A stretch of DNA of 64,000 bases, from assembly GCA_947311845.1 (NCBI GenBank), contig CAMZMU010000063.1:52061420-52125419 (forward strand), written 5' to 3'. The position numbers were made by a program, and so were the translations under genes. Below the pieces are notes generated by a model. The model worked only from the letters and a program-made list of their open reading frames with translations, had not been told where the DNA came from and made no database searches. This DNA comes from Poa pratensis (Eukaryota > Streptophyta > Magnoliopsida > Poales > Poaceae). Of this stretch, positions 1-13,617 are shown piece by piece. Position 1 is the stretch's first letter. Each line of letters opens with the position of its first letter.

Positions 1-843
1 CTATATGTTGTTCAATCGTGTGGGGTCATCGACTTTGAATTTGAGAACTTCGCCAAATCATACTTGTAAGCAAACTTAACATGAACCATTGCATTTCTCT
101 ATTATTTGCGCTTCAGTGTACACCGTTGTGAGTGGTCATCGCCTCTGAATTGTTTATACCAACTCCAATTCGCATCATGCGAGTACCACCAAAGTTCCGA
201 GCACCGTTGTGAGTGGTCATCGCCTCATTTTACCTTTTTCATAATTGAACTGAATAATTTACACGGATATATTTTTGGTGAAATCCACTTTGCCAAATGG
301 GAGCATGTGGAAAAACAATTTGATATATAAAAACAATCCGGCGTTTACATCTCGACATTCTATGCGTGCACAACAAGTTTAGCGAAGAACCGATATATTT
401 AATGCTCTGTAACAAAAAATGTCATGTGAAAAACCTTTTTAGCACCTAATTTGTCTTTTTACACACGACACAAAAATATTGTTTTTTCATGAAACATATT
501 TTATGAGTATTATAATTTCAAGATATGTACGCGAAATTTTTTGTCAATTTTTTTGACATTTCAAAATACATTTAAAAGAAAATTTTAAAAACCCGTAGCA
601 TATACTCCTGGAGGCAAAACGCCCCTAGATTAATCATCCAATTGGGAAACACCATAGACAAGTATAGAACGCACGAAGATAAATGTAGTGCGGTACAATG
701 CACCGATTTGCCATATACATGGTTCATACGAAAATAAATTAACTAAGGTAAATTATATTCGAGATACGTAAATCATGGAATAGACGGCTTGATGTTGGCC
801 CACAAACTCGGTGTTTGGCTTGGCTATATTGAGAAGCCTTCAA

Positions 844-1086
844 TTATTCGGTATAGCTGAGTCGAAGGCCATCCAGATTAGGGATGTAGTAATAGCTGAT
901 TGCATTTGAGTCCATGATATACCTATCGGCGAGCCAGTCCTCGGGATTAGCCTCACCATTCTCTTCATCCTCCACCTCCAACGCATTTTCTTGGTAATTT
1001 ATTACCATGCTCCTCACATCGCCCGTCCGACAACGATACACGTAAGCACTAACACAGTGCCAGCCCCCGTAACATCCTCGATGCAA
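844..1086 (-). CDS. Unrecognised open frame, possible gene remnant
   Basis: An 80-codon open stretch ending in a stop at 844. It has no ATG at its start. The last two thirds look protein-like: acidic (an EDEENGE run), with a DWLADRY segment and a tyrosine-rich part before the stop. It could be the last exon of a decayed gene or a piece carried by a transposon. I do not recognise a family, and chance is a real alternative. Confidence 0.2.
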   Translation of the reverse strand: MHRGCYGGWHCVSAYVYRCRTGDVRSMVINYQENALEVEDEENGEANPEDWLADRYIMDSNAISYYYIPNLDGLRLSYTE

Positions 1087-3148
1087 AGTCTAAGTTGAAT
1101 CATCTCTTGGATATTGTATTCCCTTTGAGTGTACGACACATCTGCTGGGCGTCCTAGCCTGAATCAATGTGGTGCGCCCTTAGGAACATCACGACAGGAC
1201 CGTCATCCAAGCATGCACAGAGATGTTCCCCGCCTCAATCGCCTCTCAGGTAGCTGATGTGCCAGAGGGTATAAATAGGATGTTTTGACATTACAACTTA
1301 GAGTAAAAGTTAAAAGTAAACAGTAACACTACAAAATAGGACCCATGGCAAACTTAATTAATTATAATTTTTATACCAAGTTTTATATTTTGAAATCATT
1401 TTTATCATTTACGGTCTTATTGAGTATAATTTTATGTTACTTATTTGACATGGTTAACCACAGAATAAAGTTTCCAAATATTAGTTAAGTGTTGTTTGTT
1501 ATACAATTGAAATCGATGAACAATACACTTTCACCGTGCTATGATTAAAATTATTTTTTAAACATTATTTCCTTCAAAAATTAAACTTTTACAATTGTGT
1601 AAACTCATATCTTATTATACATGTTGATCTCTAGGTCTAAAAAATATCTTAACAGATATTTTGGTAAGCATATATACGCCTAAAAAATTCCAAAGCATAA
1701 ATTGAAGTTTTAGAAATATAAATTTTTTTTTTGTGGCCGTCTTGAGAGTTATTATGGCATCAATATATTTTAAAAGAGTGTGTATGCTCTCTATTTGATA
1801 TTGAAATAAAGTCACTAATAGTAATGATCGACAAATAAAAATTAGAATAGTATACTATTTTACGACTTGATTATTTGATATGCTTGCATGCAATGCACTT
1901 GTCATCATCAGCTATAAGCACGTTATCTTTGCAATTTTTGAATAAAAAAGCAATGCACATAATTAACTGTGTAAAACTAGTTAATATTTTTTACTTAAAA
2001 CTTTGTACGATTGTCAGCCTAACTAAAATTTTTGTCGTCGATAAGATTATTTTTTCTACATATGTGGTTCGGGCTATTAATCTATGTGGACTTGCTTATA
2101 AAAATGAATATTTTTTCATGTAATAAAAAATAGTATGGTCATTACTAGTAAACCCTATTGTTGGGCCCCGACAAATGGGAGGTCGTCTTGTTTGCCCGGC
2201 CCTAGGCCGACCCTGCCCGCTCTTCATTGTATGTGCGAGGGTCCCTGCATCCGTCGGGGACGACGGGAGGTGCCCTATTGCTTTAGCAGGGAGGGAGCGA
2301 GAGAGAGGCATGCGAGATTTCCTTCATTCTTAGTTCACGAGTTATAGGACGAGAAGGGTGGCAGCAATAATAAATTGTTCGCTGCAATTGTTTGTTCCGG
2401 CGCCAAGGGCATATTTGAAGTCAAGCGCTGGGGCTATTGAAGGAAGTTCAGCCAAAATCTTCCTATTGTCAGATCTAGCAGGTGGTGTTGGAGTTCGGAC
2501 AGTTGGCAGATTGTGGCGTGCATGTCGAAACCTAGACCTACAGGGGGAGGGGGAATCCACCCCTCTATACGACCCGTTGGTACCCCTGGAGCCTCCCCTC
2601 TTATCACTGAGAAGGGGAAAGTATTCTGTGCACCAAAGATATTGACAAACTCGATTTGTATCCTACCTCGTTGAGAGCTAGCTTCACACCATCTCCGGCT
2701 GACAAACCTTAAAAGTTTTCAAAAAATGCACGTGCACTCGATAAGTGAAGTGTAAAAAATAGGAGTGATCTGATTTCCGAGAGTATGTTTGGCCTACTCG
2801 CACACCTGGGGGCCGAACCGATTCGTATACAGTGAAAACAGTCAAACAGTTTGACCTTTTAAGTCACCGCGACCGTGGTGATCTGATTTCTGCTAAATGG
2901 CGCGAGACCAGGGCGCTTCGGGGTGGTGAGACATGGTAAGGGTCGTCTGTCCTGTAAAAGAAAAAGGCTCGTCTCCGCGACCGGCGGCGCAGTGCGACCG
3001 CTCCAAATCGCAGCAAGGTAGCGAGTGCCCCAACTGAAGCAGTAGTAGGCGTCGCCTCTGCTCTATGGCTTCGGGGCGATGCTTTCGCTCAGATCGCTGT
3101 ATGCTCTCGCGGATCCTGCACAACTCCCTCGCAGGCTCGGCGCGCCGC

Positions 3149-3208
3149 CTGCTCGACGGAATGCCTGACTCGGCAAACCGCACGCTGCTCGACGGAATGC
3201 CTGACTCG
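3149..3208. repeat. Two-copy 36-bp tandem repeat
   Basis: The phrase CTGCTCGACGGAATGCCTGA occurs twice, at about 3149 and 3185, a 36-bp period. It lies in a GC-rich patch just beyond the 3' end of the transporter gene. No function is evident. Confidence 0.7.
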
Positions 3209-3625
3209 ACACATCGCACGTAAGTACCACTGCCGCCACGAACCCCATTCAGGAACATCTTTGACTGAAAATCAGCAATTGCGGCCGGACCCCTCTCTTG
3301 CGACGACGTGATCCGTGGAAATTTAAGAGTTTACACGGGGTAGCTACATTACATGACTCGATTTTTCTCACATCAGAGAGCAGCTTACATAGTCACTACT
3401 GTACTAGTACATTACATGGCTTAATGATTTTTCCGAATAGTCTTAATCTAAGAGCTAGTTCCGGCCGTTGTAAATCACATTGTCTCTATCTGGGTGGGTT
3501 TTCTGCCTACCAATCACGCAGAGGAGATACCGTGTGGTGTGTGTATGGTCTTTCTACTGGGTTCTGCAGTGCGCCTAGTTGGCCTCATGTTGTCTTAGGC
3601 CGCCGTTCAATTGTCTGCGGTGCAG

Positions 3626-6600
3626 TTAAATGCCCTTGGATCTCCGTGAGTACTCCTTGATGAGCCTGGAGAATTCAGATTTTTCGTCCTCCAGTAATCT
3701 CGATGGCGTGTCGTATTCTATAATTCTTCCTGCTCATCACAAAAGAGTACAGGTTTTAGCAATGTGGCAGCTAGGTCCAACAAAACGTAGAGAAATTGTC
3801 TGTGATTGTAAATGATGTGGCTTACCTTCGCTGAAAACAAGAATCAGATCACTGTCGATAACCGTGTGAATCCTGTGTGCTACTGTCAGCACCGTGCAGT
3901 CCCCAAACTCCTCGCTGAGTGTTTTCTGGATAATTGCATCAGTAGATGAGTCGACTGAAGCAGTTGCCTCATCGAGGACAAGGACGTTGCTTCGTTTTAG
4001 TAGAACCCTTCCCAGGCAAAACAACTGCCTTTGTCCAACGCTCCAGTTTTCCCCATTTTCGACAACTGCAGGAAAATCTCATTTGATCATATCAATGGAG
4101 ATATCCATACTCTCTTTGCCAAACTAGTATCTTCTTGCTGTTGTACACAAGAAAATGCTATTACCTGTTGAGTCCAGCTTCTTTGGGCTTTGACGAACTA
4201 TGTCACCAAGCTGGCATTTATCCAAAGTCTGCCCAAAATAAATGTATACTACTCATCAAGTAGAGGAAGTACAATGTTGGGTTCTTTAACTTTTTATTAG
4301 TAATTACTCCATTTCTTTTTTTATTCATTATATGCATATGTTTGAAGAATGAATTTGACCAAGTTGCTACCTATATGAAACATCACATAGGCTTCTGTTC
4401 GATAATTATAGTTTTAAAAGAGACCAACCACATATGTTTCATAGACTGGCATTAATCATGAGATTACATTTAATCAACATAAGTGTTATCCATATTTACG
4501 TTAAAAATATACAATTACCCAGAACTGAGACTCTTGGTAATAATGATTAATGATACGCTGTGTAAGCCTCTCTTTTTCACATGTTATATACTTTTACCTC
4601 CCTAATCATTAGGACATGTATAATTGACTTATTTACCTCCCATATATGTTGATCAGAGTATTCATTCAGTGGATCAAGATTTCCTCTCACTGTTCCCTCA
4701 AACATGGTTGGATCTTGTGGGATGATGCTAAGTCTGCCTCGTAAATCATGCAACCCAATTTTGCTGAGATCAACACTGTCTATTTCAATTGTTCCTACTC
4801 TTGGTTCGACAATCCGGAAAAGCGCTTGAATCAGAGTTGACTTTCCACTCCCAGTACGTCCAACAATTCCCACTTTTTTCCGTCCTGGAATTGTACATGA
4901 TATATTTCTTAAAACAGATGGGAGATGCTCTGCATATCGAACCTGTAAAACCAAATAACCACATTAGATGCCTTCTTTTGACCATACAAATTCTGATAAA
5001 ATGAAAAATTGAAGAGATTATATCTTACTAAAAAGTGAGAGCTTCCCTTTTTTCTGATAGAACATATACTATCTACGACAAACTATTATAGCCTTACTGA
5101 TATGAGATTTTGTGTTAGCTGGTTTACTCTTCTTTAAGCATTTGTGTATTTAGTTTGAAACTTACTGAGTAGGTTATATTTGTAGACTTACACACACCAG
5201 CGATAGAATTTCTGTTATGTCCTACAGTGTTCATATGCGTATATGTACTAATGGAGGGTCTTTGGTCATAAGTGATAAATCAGAGTAACATTATGCATAC
5301 CTCCAAGTTTCTTATATTTATAGTTCCATCCTTTGGCCAGCTGTTTGGGGGCCGGTGATCATCAACTATTAGAGGAGCCTCACTAGGAATCCTTGAGTAC
5401 TGCATTATTCTTTCAACCGAAATCATTTTATTCTCTGAGTCGCAAATGTTCCAGGTTATGTTTGACAACTGTCCATTGAGGTTCAGGGCATAAGTCACTG
5501 CAAGTCCAGCAATGCCTGTAAATAAAATTATGACAGTTTGGCAGCCACCAAAAATTAGTGATAAGAATATAGAACTGCCAAAAAAATCAGTGATAACTTG
5601 TATGCATACAAAACTTACTTGGATTTATAAAACCTTCGGGAAGACTCATTAGAAGAGTCAAAGAAAAGGCGAAGACAAAGTTAGATAGCATGTTTAGCCT
5701 GAAGCAAAGCCACTCTACTGCTGAGATGTTATGGAAATATGGCCGTGAGTGGTTGTTAACAAGACTGATGTTTGCTTTGCTGAACCGGTCTTTTTGTCCA
5801 TATGCTCTAATACTTGCTGCACCTGTAAGTGATTCGCGAAATGGTGGAGTATCGGAGCTCGTTGAATTTGTGACAAACGAGCCAGCTCTCTTGCTGTTGG
5901 TATGTAGTACCGCTGCATAGCATAGGGAAAATATTGGATTCAGAGCTTTGTGAATTATCAAGGAAGAAACTTGCACTTACTGCTAGTTTGTTGTGCAGTA
6001 TTAACTTGGTGTATACATTTTACTAGGGCAAGTTAACTCTAGTGCAAAAGAATCATTGTGAAGAGCTCTTACTTGAAACACATAACAGATTGCTGTTACT
6101 GGAATAAAGATGGCAAAAACTGGCCATGCGACCTGGGACATAACGCCAATGGTCCCCAGAATTTGTATTACTGAAAATGCGCACCAACCAAGCTTGTTTG
6201 CCATTTGCAGATCTAAAATACTTTGGTCATTTGAGACCTGTTACGAAGTACAGTACACAATTATTAATTTCAAGGTGTGTGGGTACAAGACAGTATAAAA
6301 TGATATGAGGAGTAACTGAACCAACCCTGTTTAGGATCCTGCCAGTAGGTGTGGAATCAAAGAAGGACATGGGAGCACGGAGGATGCAGTGGAGCATATT
6401 CTTGAAGAACTTCTCTGCTGTTAGTAGACCAACTAGTGACACAAGCGTAGATCGACCAAGAACACATAATGCACTACCTATAGATAGTGCTATGTATACG
6501 GAGAAAAGAAGGCCTAATCCAACCCTCGGGGTGGTTGCTGATGTGGGAGGACACGCCCATGCCATCCAATAGTTGCTTGCTACCTGAAATATTTGGAAGA

Positions 6601-9600
6601 ATGACTGTGCAAGAACTATTACCGGTGCTAATGCACCGCCGTGAACAGCTGTCAGGTATGCCCAGTAGACCTTCTTGCCAATTCCTCCCCTTTCCCGTTC
6701 TTCGTCTTGTGTTAGCCTTCCCTTTTCATTGATACCTTGCGAGACATCATGTGCAGACTCTTGCTTAATTATGCCCTGAAGTTGATCATCAGTGTCACTT
6801 TCTTTCTCATACTCATCATCACTATCTGCTAAGTTTTTGCTGTCTGTTGACAGAATTCTGCTGGAACTCTCGGCATTTACGACAGACTCAATTGCCTGGC
6901 TATGGGCTCCTACTATGGCTTCGAACCTATGTTCTGTTGAAGGAGATCATCAAATGCCCCTTCTGCACAATCTTCCCATCCTGCATCACCTATTATTTTG
7001 TACCCCCTTGGTTATTTACATATTCTTAGCAATACTAACATACATGTGGTACTTGCGAACTGAAGGTATTTTTTATACTTACGAGTATAAGGTCCGCAGC
7101 TGGAAGAAATTCGACTTGATGGGTCACATACAATATTGTTTTGTCTTTAAGAATACCCATTAGGCAATCCTGCAGAATAATGTTGTAGTTCATTCTTTAT
7201 TAGCATTTATGCAGATAGCTGTCTCTAATCCATACCATACGACTAAGTTTTGGAAGATAAATATTGAGTTAATGGCGTATGAACATAGATAAATACATTT
7301 CTTGTATGGTGTACATAAATAAACAAACCTTGAAAAGTTGTGCCCAGTGTGAGCATCTACTGCGCTGAAGGGTCATCAAAGAGGTATATATCGGCATCGT
7401 CGTACACCGACCTTGCAATCTGAATCCGCTGCTTCTGTCCACCACTCATGTTAATTCCTCTTTCTCCAATCTCTGTCAGATCACCATTTGCAAATAGCTC
7501 AAGATCTTTAGTCAATGCACAAGCCTGTATTATCTTTTCGTACTGTTCCTTGTCATATGGGTTTCCAAACAGAATATTGTCTCTGATATTCCCAGACAGG
7601 ATCCAGGCTGTCTGAGGAACATATGCTTTTCTCCCACTGACCCTCACAGTCCCAGCTAGCTTAGGCATCTCCCCAAGTATGCATGATAATAGACTGGATT
7701 TCCCAGAGCCAACCATTCCACAAATTGCTACTTTCATCCCTCTCTTTACTTTTAAATTTACATCTGTTATAGTTGGAGATGTGGTCTCAGATTCCCAGCT
7801 GAATGCCCATGATCAATCTCCACATCATAGTCTGTGTCATTCCTTGGCACTTCTGTAATTGTGTCACATTTTAATTCTTCTTCCTGGAGGTATTGTGCTA
7901 CTCGATCAGCTGAAACTTTTCCCTGAGCGAACACCGACAGTAAATCAGGAAGTGTGAAGATTGGATCTTGTAACATCCGGAACGTTGCAAGAGCGGACAA
8001 AACAGTGCCAGCTGTTAGAGGAATCCCCATCGATATACATGTACCAAATGTTACGGAGGATATGAATGCAGGGGACCCCCAAAATATGAATGTTGTTAAA
8101 GCTCCCAACCTCACAGATTTCCACAACCAGTTGTGCTCGTCCCTTCGTAATGCTTCTAGCTTTTGAAGGTACTCTGTATCCCATGCTTGAAGTTTCAGTA
8201 TTTTCATGCTTCTGAGTACTTCTGTTGTTGCCTTCATTCTATTGTCTTTAGCAGTCATGATCTTTGATTGCAACCTTTTCTGCAATCTGGTTAGAGGAAT
8301 ATTGCAAGCCATTATTGCCAGTGTTGCTGCTAAACCAGCCCATGCTCCAGCCCCTAGGTTTTGATAGAGAACATAGCTGCTAGAGAAAGCTGTATGGGCA
8401 ACATCCAGATGTAGTTCATGTACCATATACAATCAGTTATCCTTTGTATATCTACACTCATGTAGTTTATGATCTCTCCACTGGTATGCTTCTGCCTTGC
8501 ACCGCAGGATAATCGGAGCCCCTTCTGATAGATGTGGGATATCAAAGCAGCTCGTAGCCGCATCCCGAGCTGTCTAGCTCCGAAAATCCACTGCCTCTGA
8601 GCTACTGTCTCTACAATTTTAGCACTTAAAAATGCAACTGCAAGAAGATAACCTTTTTCCAGCCCATACTCCCTCTCTCCCCCAAGGAATTTCACAAGGT
8701 CATTAATCAATGATGGTCCAACATAGGATGCACATGCACATAAAATTGCAAAAATTGCATTGATTGTTGCTTTTCTTCTAATAAGTAAGAACATTGCTCT
8801 ATAGATTGACAAAGTACTTATACCATGTCTGCATTCAACATCTGCTACGATCCTCTTAAATGAATCAGAGAGTAAATCGGCATAGTCCCTTCCATCAATA
8901 TCTGGCACATCATTGTTATCTAGAGGTTTCTTGTATCCGATAGCAAAGAGAGGGCTCATCCAGGAGAATGTGACAAGGTCCAGAACACTTGCTCTGCTAT
9001 ACAGACTTGTCCTTTTGGTTTCTGTTTGCTGTCCTGCAGATGGGCTCAGTAGTGGCTCTGTTATGCTGCTGTTTATTAAGGTGATTCCTGTTTTTCCTCT
9101 AGCTGAAATGGCAAACAGAAAAGTGCAGACAACAAGTGTGAACAGGTCGACCAATTCGGCAAGCCCTATGTATTCATGATCTGACAAACTGGACCTGAGA
9201 TCAAATATCACAGTGATTATTGATTGCAGAAAGTTAAATATCCACCATGCCCGAACTGTGAGTGGATGCTTTGCAGATTTTGTCTTCTGTAGACTGAATA
9301 CCGCATATGACAATATTATCCAGGATACTACTTGTAAACCTTCACCAGAACAAAAGGTGGGTACCTGCAATCACCTATTCTTCCTTGTAACTGCAAAAAT
9401 AATATCCTCATGACATGGCTGACTAACATAAGCAGACAACAAACTTTGCTTGCTTGATATGAGACACCCAGCTTTATGTCTGCATTATTTTGTTCTTCAC
9501 TAGAATGCTTATTGCTTTCAGGAGTTGCGGCCTTCGATCTCTGCCTGCGCCATCTGATTCTCTTTAACAGAAACTGAGCCACGATGCTCGTGATAAATAC

Positions 9601-10588
9601 CAGTTGTATCAATGCAAAGGTGCTCATCCAGAAGCAAGGTGAAGATACTTCTGGCCATTTTCGCAGGTATTGTGATATAACGGAATCTGCAATATTGAAC
9701 AGCAAGTTCTTGTGTCAGAAACAAAAAAGAATGTGTTTGTATGAAAATCGAAATTGGAATCCACTGGATAAATCACTGGCCGACTTTAAGAAAATAGATT
9801 TGGTGGTTACAAAATTCTCCAAGCTAGTTCTGTCAGAAACAGTGCAACCCCACATGCTAAAAACATACATTCTCCTAGTATTCCATGTATTGACAGGAAT
9901 ATTCCTTAATGACAAATAATGCTGGCAGGCGAAGATGTCCAGAAAAAAAAATCCTTGGTTCCTTTGTGGAGAGTTGCATAGGAGTGTCTCTTAGTCAGCA
10001 AGATACTATCCTTCTTGCAGAAAGGATATTAGGATGAAGATATGGATAGCTTTTGTCATCCCAGTTTTGCCAAAAAAAAAAAAAATCTTTCACGAACGTG
10101 TTTGAAACCGTAAGTACATATTTATGCAGCTATTTTTTCCACTGGAAATTAAGTCTGAACCTTGTGGGTATTATCTCACTTAGTTATACAAATGAACCCA
10201 TTTCACAAAATGCTACTCTAAATCATGGGCCATGCCTTGGTCCCTGGCTACAAATGCTTCCATGGTTTGATACTTCCATGCACATTATTCATAAGTCCTG
10301 CTACACGTTGCAACACGAAAACCCAAACCCTTGCTTGAAAATTGAAATCTCTTTCGAATCCATTCGTTGGCAGGAACCAGAAAAGCAATACCAACAGAGT
10401 GGTTGACGAAGAACATCTCGCGGAGGCAGAGGAGACGAAGAATCGGCATGAACCTGCCGGGAGATCGGTTGAGCCTCCTTACCTGACGAGTCGTCGAGGA
10501 AGCCCTGCGTGTGGAGGAGGAACATCTCCTGCACCTTCTGGTGGATCCTGGCGAGAGAAGGCGAGTGCAGGCTCCACCCTCCTTCCAT
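3626..10588 (-). CDS. ABC transporter C family (MRP-type), frame broken by eight 1-bp deletions
   Basis: A full-length ABCC half-pair transporter; family members move glutathione and other organic-anion conjugates, usually across the tonoplast. Exons: 10588-10483, 9686-7329, 7169-7083, 6989-6326, 6237-6073, 5912-5619, 5515-5301, 4942-4637, 4228-4165, 4065-3826, 3729-3626, all with GT-AG introns and matching phases. The ATG is at 10588 and the TAA at 3626. About 1536 codons, the usual ABCC size: N-terminal TMD0, TMD1, NBD1 (Walker [10 protein letters not shown] near residue 693, signature MSGGQ near 783, Walker B LFDD), linker, TMD2, NBD2 (Walker [10 protein letters not shown] near 1327, [13 protein letters not shown]). 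Each frame joins the next if one base is restored near 9345, 8375, 7807, 7368, 7343, 6958, 6924 and 5835. I see no nonsense codon and no damaged splice site, so sequencing or assembly error is as likely as pseudogenisation. The exact ABCC member cannot be told. Confidence 0.93.
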
Positions 10589-11580
10589 GGCACAGTGAGG
10601 CAGGCGCCAATGCGAGTGCGGGGCAGAAGGAGGAGGGAAGAATGGGAGGGAGAGGTGGCGATGGTGATTTATCGTAGGTGGAGAGACCCGAGTACCCCGA
10701 GTCCCTGATGGTTACGGTTTTGGCCTGTAGTATAGCACGCCGTGGTAGAGGGTCCAGGATAGAAAAAACACACACAGTTTTCACCCGGCAGAGGCCAGGG
10801 TAAACGACGCCCGCTGAAAAACTGGTGCATGGATCTGTGTGTATGTGTTTCTTAACAATTGGTGAGCATTTGGTGCCAAGTTTTGTGGGGTCTTCCCGTT
10901 CTAGTGAATTGTTCCTTGTTTTTCATTCGACCAACCATGGACCATTGGCCGTGTTTCCATGTTTCCTCCCACTGAACCAGAGGTTTTTTTTTCAGGTTTC
11001 ACGTACTACATTTAAATACCACACGATGCAAAGTGGCTCAAACCTAGTTAAAACCGTGTTAACCTAAGATAACACATTTTCTGCCATCGGTTTTTGGGGA
11101 CTGTGAATGTAGATTTATTATTGCCGCCGTCTGTTTCCAGTGAAGTGAAGGTACAAAGCTGCGCTTGTCTTCTCAATCACTGCTCAAACAAACTTATCTG
11201 GCACACAGACAAGAGAGCAAACACAGGCACAGAATGAAAATCCTACTTAAATCGGTAACAAACAAACTACCCTTGAAAACACAGACCAGTATATATTCCC
11301 CATCACTCGATCCTCCGCTGATTTTGATCCGGCATCGACCGATCAAAAAAGACAAGACAACGGCGGCAGAGAAACCTGAGCACGGAAGTACGTATATTTG
11401 TAGTGCTCACAGGAAAAGGACCTCACGTGGTGCGTTCGCGGCGCCGATCGGTTTCGTCAAATCGACTCCATGCATGACATCCGTGCGGAGCTAGCCAGCA
11501 GCTAGAGTAGAACAAACATTGAGCAGAGAAAAAGTTAGCACTAAAAATTAACTAATGAGAAAGCAAAATTAAAATTCTTA
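10589..11580. other. Upstream region of the ABC transporter gene
   Basis: About 1 kb between the transporter start codon and the Copia LTR. It should hold the 5' UTR and promoter of the minus-strand gene, but I cannot place a convincing TATA box or start site. Open frames here are short and unconvincing. Positions 11160-11520 are moderately GC-rich and could be the edge of another transcription unit cut by the LTR. Confidence 0.5.
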
Positions 11581-12154
11581 ATTTTCATGATTAATTCCAG
11601 AATATAAAGCATGATCGCAAGAGCTACTAACATGCTAATCTCGAAAATACTAGACGTATTAATTAACATGAACAGTAGCAAGACATCTACGAACACAGCC
11701 ATCGGAACGTGACGAACGTACCGAACGATTGTAGATGAAGTAGTCGTTGGAGCAGCGACGGCAGCAGCTTGAGCGGCGACGGTAGCAGCTCGAAGAAGAC
11801 GACGTTGGAGACGAGTCGCACGCGGACTCGGAGATCGTCCAGGAAGTCGAGCCGTGATGAAGAACTTGAAAGCAGTCGCGCGAAGCGCTTCCCAAAAACC
11901 TTATTTGCCCTCTCCCGTACAGGATCACAAGGACAAGTGGTTCTGGGGACCTGCTGTCCCGTTCGCCGGTGCACGCCGACGCACGGGATGGAGTAGAGTA
12001 CGGTGGCGGCGCAAGGCACGAGATTGGCAAAATCTAGATTGGTTCGGGTTATTGCGGCGCACGCAGTGCACGACATTATATAGTGCGGTTCGGGAAAACC
12101 CTAACGGGTACAACGTGGGCCAAGTCCACGTCGCGCACGTTTTAGGTCGGTTAC

Positions 12155-12665
12155 TGTCGTGGGTTTGTCACGTCAGGTGTCATGGATGACTTCGTATGTG
12201 TGGGATTACGCGAGTCAAGCATCTCCGAGCTTGGGATCGCAGGAACAAAGATCAACACAGATTTACCCAGGTTCGGCCCCCTCAATGTGAGGTAAAAGAC
12301 CTACTTCCTGCCTACCCTAGATTGGTATTGATATGATAATCGAGGTGTTACAATGGAGGCGATCCGATCTGGTACTCGCCGTATGAGCTAGGGTTTAGGG
12401 CTTGATAGCTTGACCCGCTCTAAGTCCTGCGAGTCCTCTTTATATACACAGAGGCTCGCTAGGTTACAAAAGGAAACTTCCCCATAAGGAATACATCCAC
12501 AGAGGCCTACTCGGAGACTACTTGGTCTTCACGTCCTCCGGGATATGTCTTCTAGATCTTTCCCTTATGGCGGTTCAATATTGGGCTTGCTCCCAAGTGG
12601 GCCTTTGTCCGTGCGAGTTAAGTCGCACTGGGCCGCGGGTTAATCCAGAAAGTATTCCCCCGACA
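12155..12665 (-). repeat. 3' LTR of Gypsy A
   Basis: A 511-bp LTR, nearly the same as 19710-20217, 32473-32986 and 42646-43162. A TATA-like box on the minus strand (TATATAAAG) lies near 12440. The adjacent TTAGCCCCCAAG at 12666 is the polypurine tract when read on the minus strand. Confidence 0.93.
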
Positions 12666-13314
12666 TTAGCCCCCAAGCGTGGCCTGAACTTCATAGTATT
12701 TCTTGATCTTGAATTTAGGCCGCGCTTTTCCTTGTTTCGCGACTTATAATTGTGCAGGATTGGCCTTGACTCGCACCTGGAAGATCATCTGACTTCGTGA
12801 GCTTCTTTGTTAGAGTATCCTGATAGCTTCAGAACTTGATGACGATCATCTTCAAATTTTTGATGATAATATGATGTAGCCCCCAAGGATTGAGAGGATG
12901 TATGTGGTAATCATCTCAATTCTTCTCAGAGAACTCTGAAGGTCATCACCTGTAACTTGATATCATGAATAAAACAATTGTTAAGTTACAAGTAATTGTA
13001 ATTGGTGTTGCCGTACTATAAGCAGTACATCGACCTCTAGTTAGGCCATCTGAATCCTTAAGTGGGCACTCGCGCGACTCAGTATTTCCTAGGAATGTGT
13101 GTTCAGGGTCGAGAGCGGCCATGATAGGCAATCAAGCTCGATTGACGCCACACCCCAGTACTTTGGCCACATAATGCGAGTAGCAATCCAACTTAAGGTA
13201 AATTTGATAATTGCCAATAAATGGCTGTTTCAGGGTAACAAAGACCCCAAGAAACATAATGATATTGCCATGATAGGCTAAGCTATGATAAGCTTTGATT
13301 ATGATGACACATAA

Positions 13315-13530
13315 GGTCGCGCCTAGGTGGCAACCGAGTGTTATACATAGGGTTGGATCGCGCGTAGGTGGCGATCCATGGTGATACATGGGGTCGGTCG
13401 CGCCTAGGTGGCGACCAGAGATGATACAAAGTTTACGGCCGCGCCTAGGTGGCAGCCGGTTTCTGATACAAGGGTCGATCGCGCCTGGGTGGCGATCAGA
13501 TGTTGCATAGGTCGCGCCTAGGTGGCGACC
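13315..13530 (-). repeat. Hairpin-forming tandem repeat array of Gypsy A
   Basis: Six spaced units with a core like GGTCGC-GCCTAGGTG-GCGACC, each an inverted repeat able to form a stem of six or more base pairs. The units vary, but stem arms change together (GGTCGC/GCGACC, GATCGC/GCGATC). The array lies between the integrase stop and the 3' LTR, so it would be in the 3' untranslated part of the genomic RNA. A matching array is in element B. Confidence 0.85.
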
Positions 13531-13617
13531 AAAGTTGAAGTTCTAGCCCTGAGTGGCTGTGATGATACTCAGCTATAAAGCTGGAAAGGATGATGCTTGG
13601 CTCTGATTAGCCTTTTC

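Larger units (their letters stand above)
1..3300. other. Intergenic DNA, no clear gene
   Basis: AT-rich intergenic DNA downstream of the transporter gene. A short motif (GTGAGTGGTCATCGCCTC) occurs twice near 130 and 210. Positions 2150-2640 are more GC-rich and open in several frames, but no start, splice pattern or known domain makes a gene model convincing. I cannot assign this stretch to a named repeat family. Confidence 0.6.

Noticed and set aside
9328..9370. A possible intron explaining the first frame change in the transporter exon 2
   Set aside because: Nearby GT and AG dinucleotides do not give an intron that joins the two frames without losing conserved-looking residues. A single missing base fits the exon phase exactly.
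11659..12189. Arg/Ser-rich frames that recur near 30830-31260 and 52430-52840
   Set aside because: They are the same Copia LTR sequence read in several frames. LTRs of this family do not encode a protein here.
12522..12749. Short frames over the Gypsy LTRs, repeated at 20062, 43021 and elsewhere
   Set aside because: They coincide with the four LTR copies and are not conserved as frames between them.
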